Source: JAABYT01 sp041581935
GTDB lineage: Bacteria; Pseudomonadota; Gammaproteobacteria; HK1
Direction of reading: 5' to 3'
Length of the DNA: 7,299 bases
Assembly (NCBI GenBank): GCA_041581935.1
Contig: JBFICP010000161.1
Location: 1 to 7,299 of the forward strand
A program made the position numbers and the translations under genes. Each line of letters starts with the position of its first letter. Positions within the stretch are counted from its first letter, which is position 1. The notes beneath the pieces were generated by a model. It made no database searches. It worked only from the letters and a program-made list of their open reading frames with translations, and was not told the DNA's origin. Of this stretch, positions 6,674 through 7,299 are shown piece after piece.

Positions 6674-7299
6674 TTATCCGAGTCGGTCGCCGACCGAAAT
6701 CGGTGATTCCACGAGATACTCCGCGACCGTGAGCTTCTTCCCGCCCTCCGGTCGCAGCCGCTGGATCTGAATCTGGCCGTCCGCGCAGGCGACGGTGATG
6801 CCGTCGTCAGCCACCGCGGTGACTTCGCCGGGCTCGGCGCCGTCTGCCGCCGGCTGCTTGGCACAATCGAACAGCTTCAGCGATTTGGCCGCGTACCGGG
6901 TCCATGCGCCGGGCTGCGGATTGGAGCCGCGGATCAAATTCCAGACCTCCTGGGTCGACTTGCTCCAGTCGATCTCCACGTCCGCGTCCCGGCACCAGCC
7001 CTCGTAGGTGGCCTTCGACTCGTCCTGGGGGATCTTCGGCGCCTTGCCGTCGCGCACCAGGTCGACACTTTCCAGCATCGCCTCGACTCCCATGGGAAAC
7101 AGATGGTTGAAGTAAAGGCTTCCCAGAGTGTCGTCGTCCCGGATTGCGACTTCCTTCTGCATCAGAATGGGTCCGGTGTCGAGTCCGTTGTCCGGCCAGA
7201 AAATGCTCAAACCCGTTTTCTCACTGCCCCAGATAATTGGCCAATTGATGGAGCTCGGTCCGCGATGCAGCGGCAGCAGAGACGGGTGGTACTGGATGC
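6674..7299 (-). CDS. Formyltransferase-fold protein resembling the 10-formyl-THF dehydrogenase hydrolase domain; 5' end outside window
   Basis: Partial gene: 207 complete codons enter from the right edge and end at a TAA (6674-6676). Roughly the first 100 residues are missing. The family is Fmt/formyltetrahydrofolate hydrolase. The visible part begins in the catalytic loop, YHPSLLPLHRGPSSINW (visible residues 3-19), then SIFWPDNGLDTGPILMQKE (31-49), ATYEG (96-100), and a C-terminal subdomain with LIRGSNPQPGAWT (121-133). His4 and Asp40 correspond to the catalytic His and Asp of this fold. From memory, these motifs match the N-terminal domain of vertebrate ALDH1L1 better than true methionyl-tRNA formyltransferase. 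The residue two before the His is Gln2, whereas Fmt has Asn. It stops after the formyltransferase C-terminal subdomain with no carrier-protein or aldehyde dehydrogenase domain. It probably acts on 10-formyltetrahydrofolate, but hydrolysis, dehydrogenase partnership or formyl transfer to another acceptor cannot be told apart. A TTG at 7210 is internal, not the start. Confidence 0.8.
   Translation of the reverse strand, partial: IQYHPSLLPLHRGPSSINWPIIWGSEKTGLSIFWPDNGLDTGPILMQKEVAIRDDDTLGSLYFNHLFPMGVEAMLESVDLVRDGKAPKIPQDESKATYEGWCRDADVEIDWSKSTQEVWNLIRGSNPQPGAWTRYAAKSLKLFDCAKQPAADGAEPGEVTAVADDGITVACADGQIQIQRLRPEGGKKLTVAEYLVESPISVGDRLG
6683..6697. other. Small stem-loop near the convergent gene ends
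   Basis: TCGGTC-GCC-GACCGA forms a 6-bp stem with a 3-base loop inside the last codons of the minus-strand formyltransferase-like gene, 47 bp after the PanE-like stop. No T run follows on either strand, so it is at best a weak terminator for the plus-strand transcript. The 37 bp between the two stop codons (6637-6673) contain no convincing terminator either. Confidence 0.2.

Noticed and set aside
6674..7210. Formyltransferase-like gene starting at the TTG at 7210
   Set aside because: The frame continues to the window edge with the conserved HPSLLP catalytic loop upstream of that TTG, so the true start is beyond 7299.

Overview
The window is GC-rich (roughly 65% by eye) and gene-dense. It holds four protein-coding genes, two of them cut by the window edges. 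The phosphoenolpyruvate synthase resembles the Escherichia coli enzyme almost end to end. That similarity, the GC content and the efflux-pump type suggest a high-GC proteobacterium, most likely gammaproteobacterial. This is inference, as there is no rRNA or other marker here. No tRNA, rRNA, CRISPR array, insertion sequence or phage gene was seen.

Layout. Positions 1-2846 (minus strand) encode most of an RND-family efflux permease whose C-terminus lies beyond the left edge. A 151-bp divergent intergenic region (2847-2997) separates it from ppsA (2998-5358, plus), which encodes PEP synthase. The region contains a perfect 15-bp GC-rich palindrome. A 204-bp gap (5359-5562) follows, with a perfect 19-bp AT-rich palindrome that overlaps a TTGACA hexamer and a possible -10 element. 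Next is an ApbA/PanE-family ketopantoate-reductase-like gene (5563-6636, plus). It converges, with only 37 bp between the stop codons, on a minus-strand gene (6674-7299, 5' end outside the window). That last gene would be labelled methionyl-tRNA formyltransferase by family, but it looks much more like the hydrolase domain of 10-formyltetrahydrofolate dehydrogenase.

How the genes relate. There is no obvious single system. PEP synthase makes PEP from pyruvate for gluconeogenesis. The PanE-like protein is an NAD(P)H-dependent 2-oxoacid (ketopantoate-type) reductase. The formyltransferase-fold protein belongs to one-carbon/folate chemistry. The RND pump is an inner-membrane exporter. Strand changes make ppsA and the PanE-like gene probable separate transcription units, although ppsA could read through into the latter. 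No adaptor gene for the pump, no PEP synthase regulatory protein gene beside ppsA and no other pantothenate gene are visible. I see no convincing undescribed multi-gene system. The best leads are the folate-enzyme-like protein and the two palindromes. Many long open frames opposite the real genes are codon-bias shadows and are left out.
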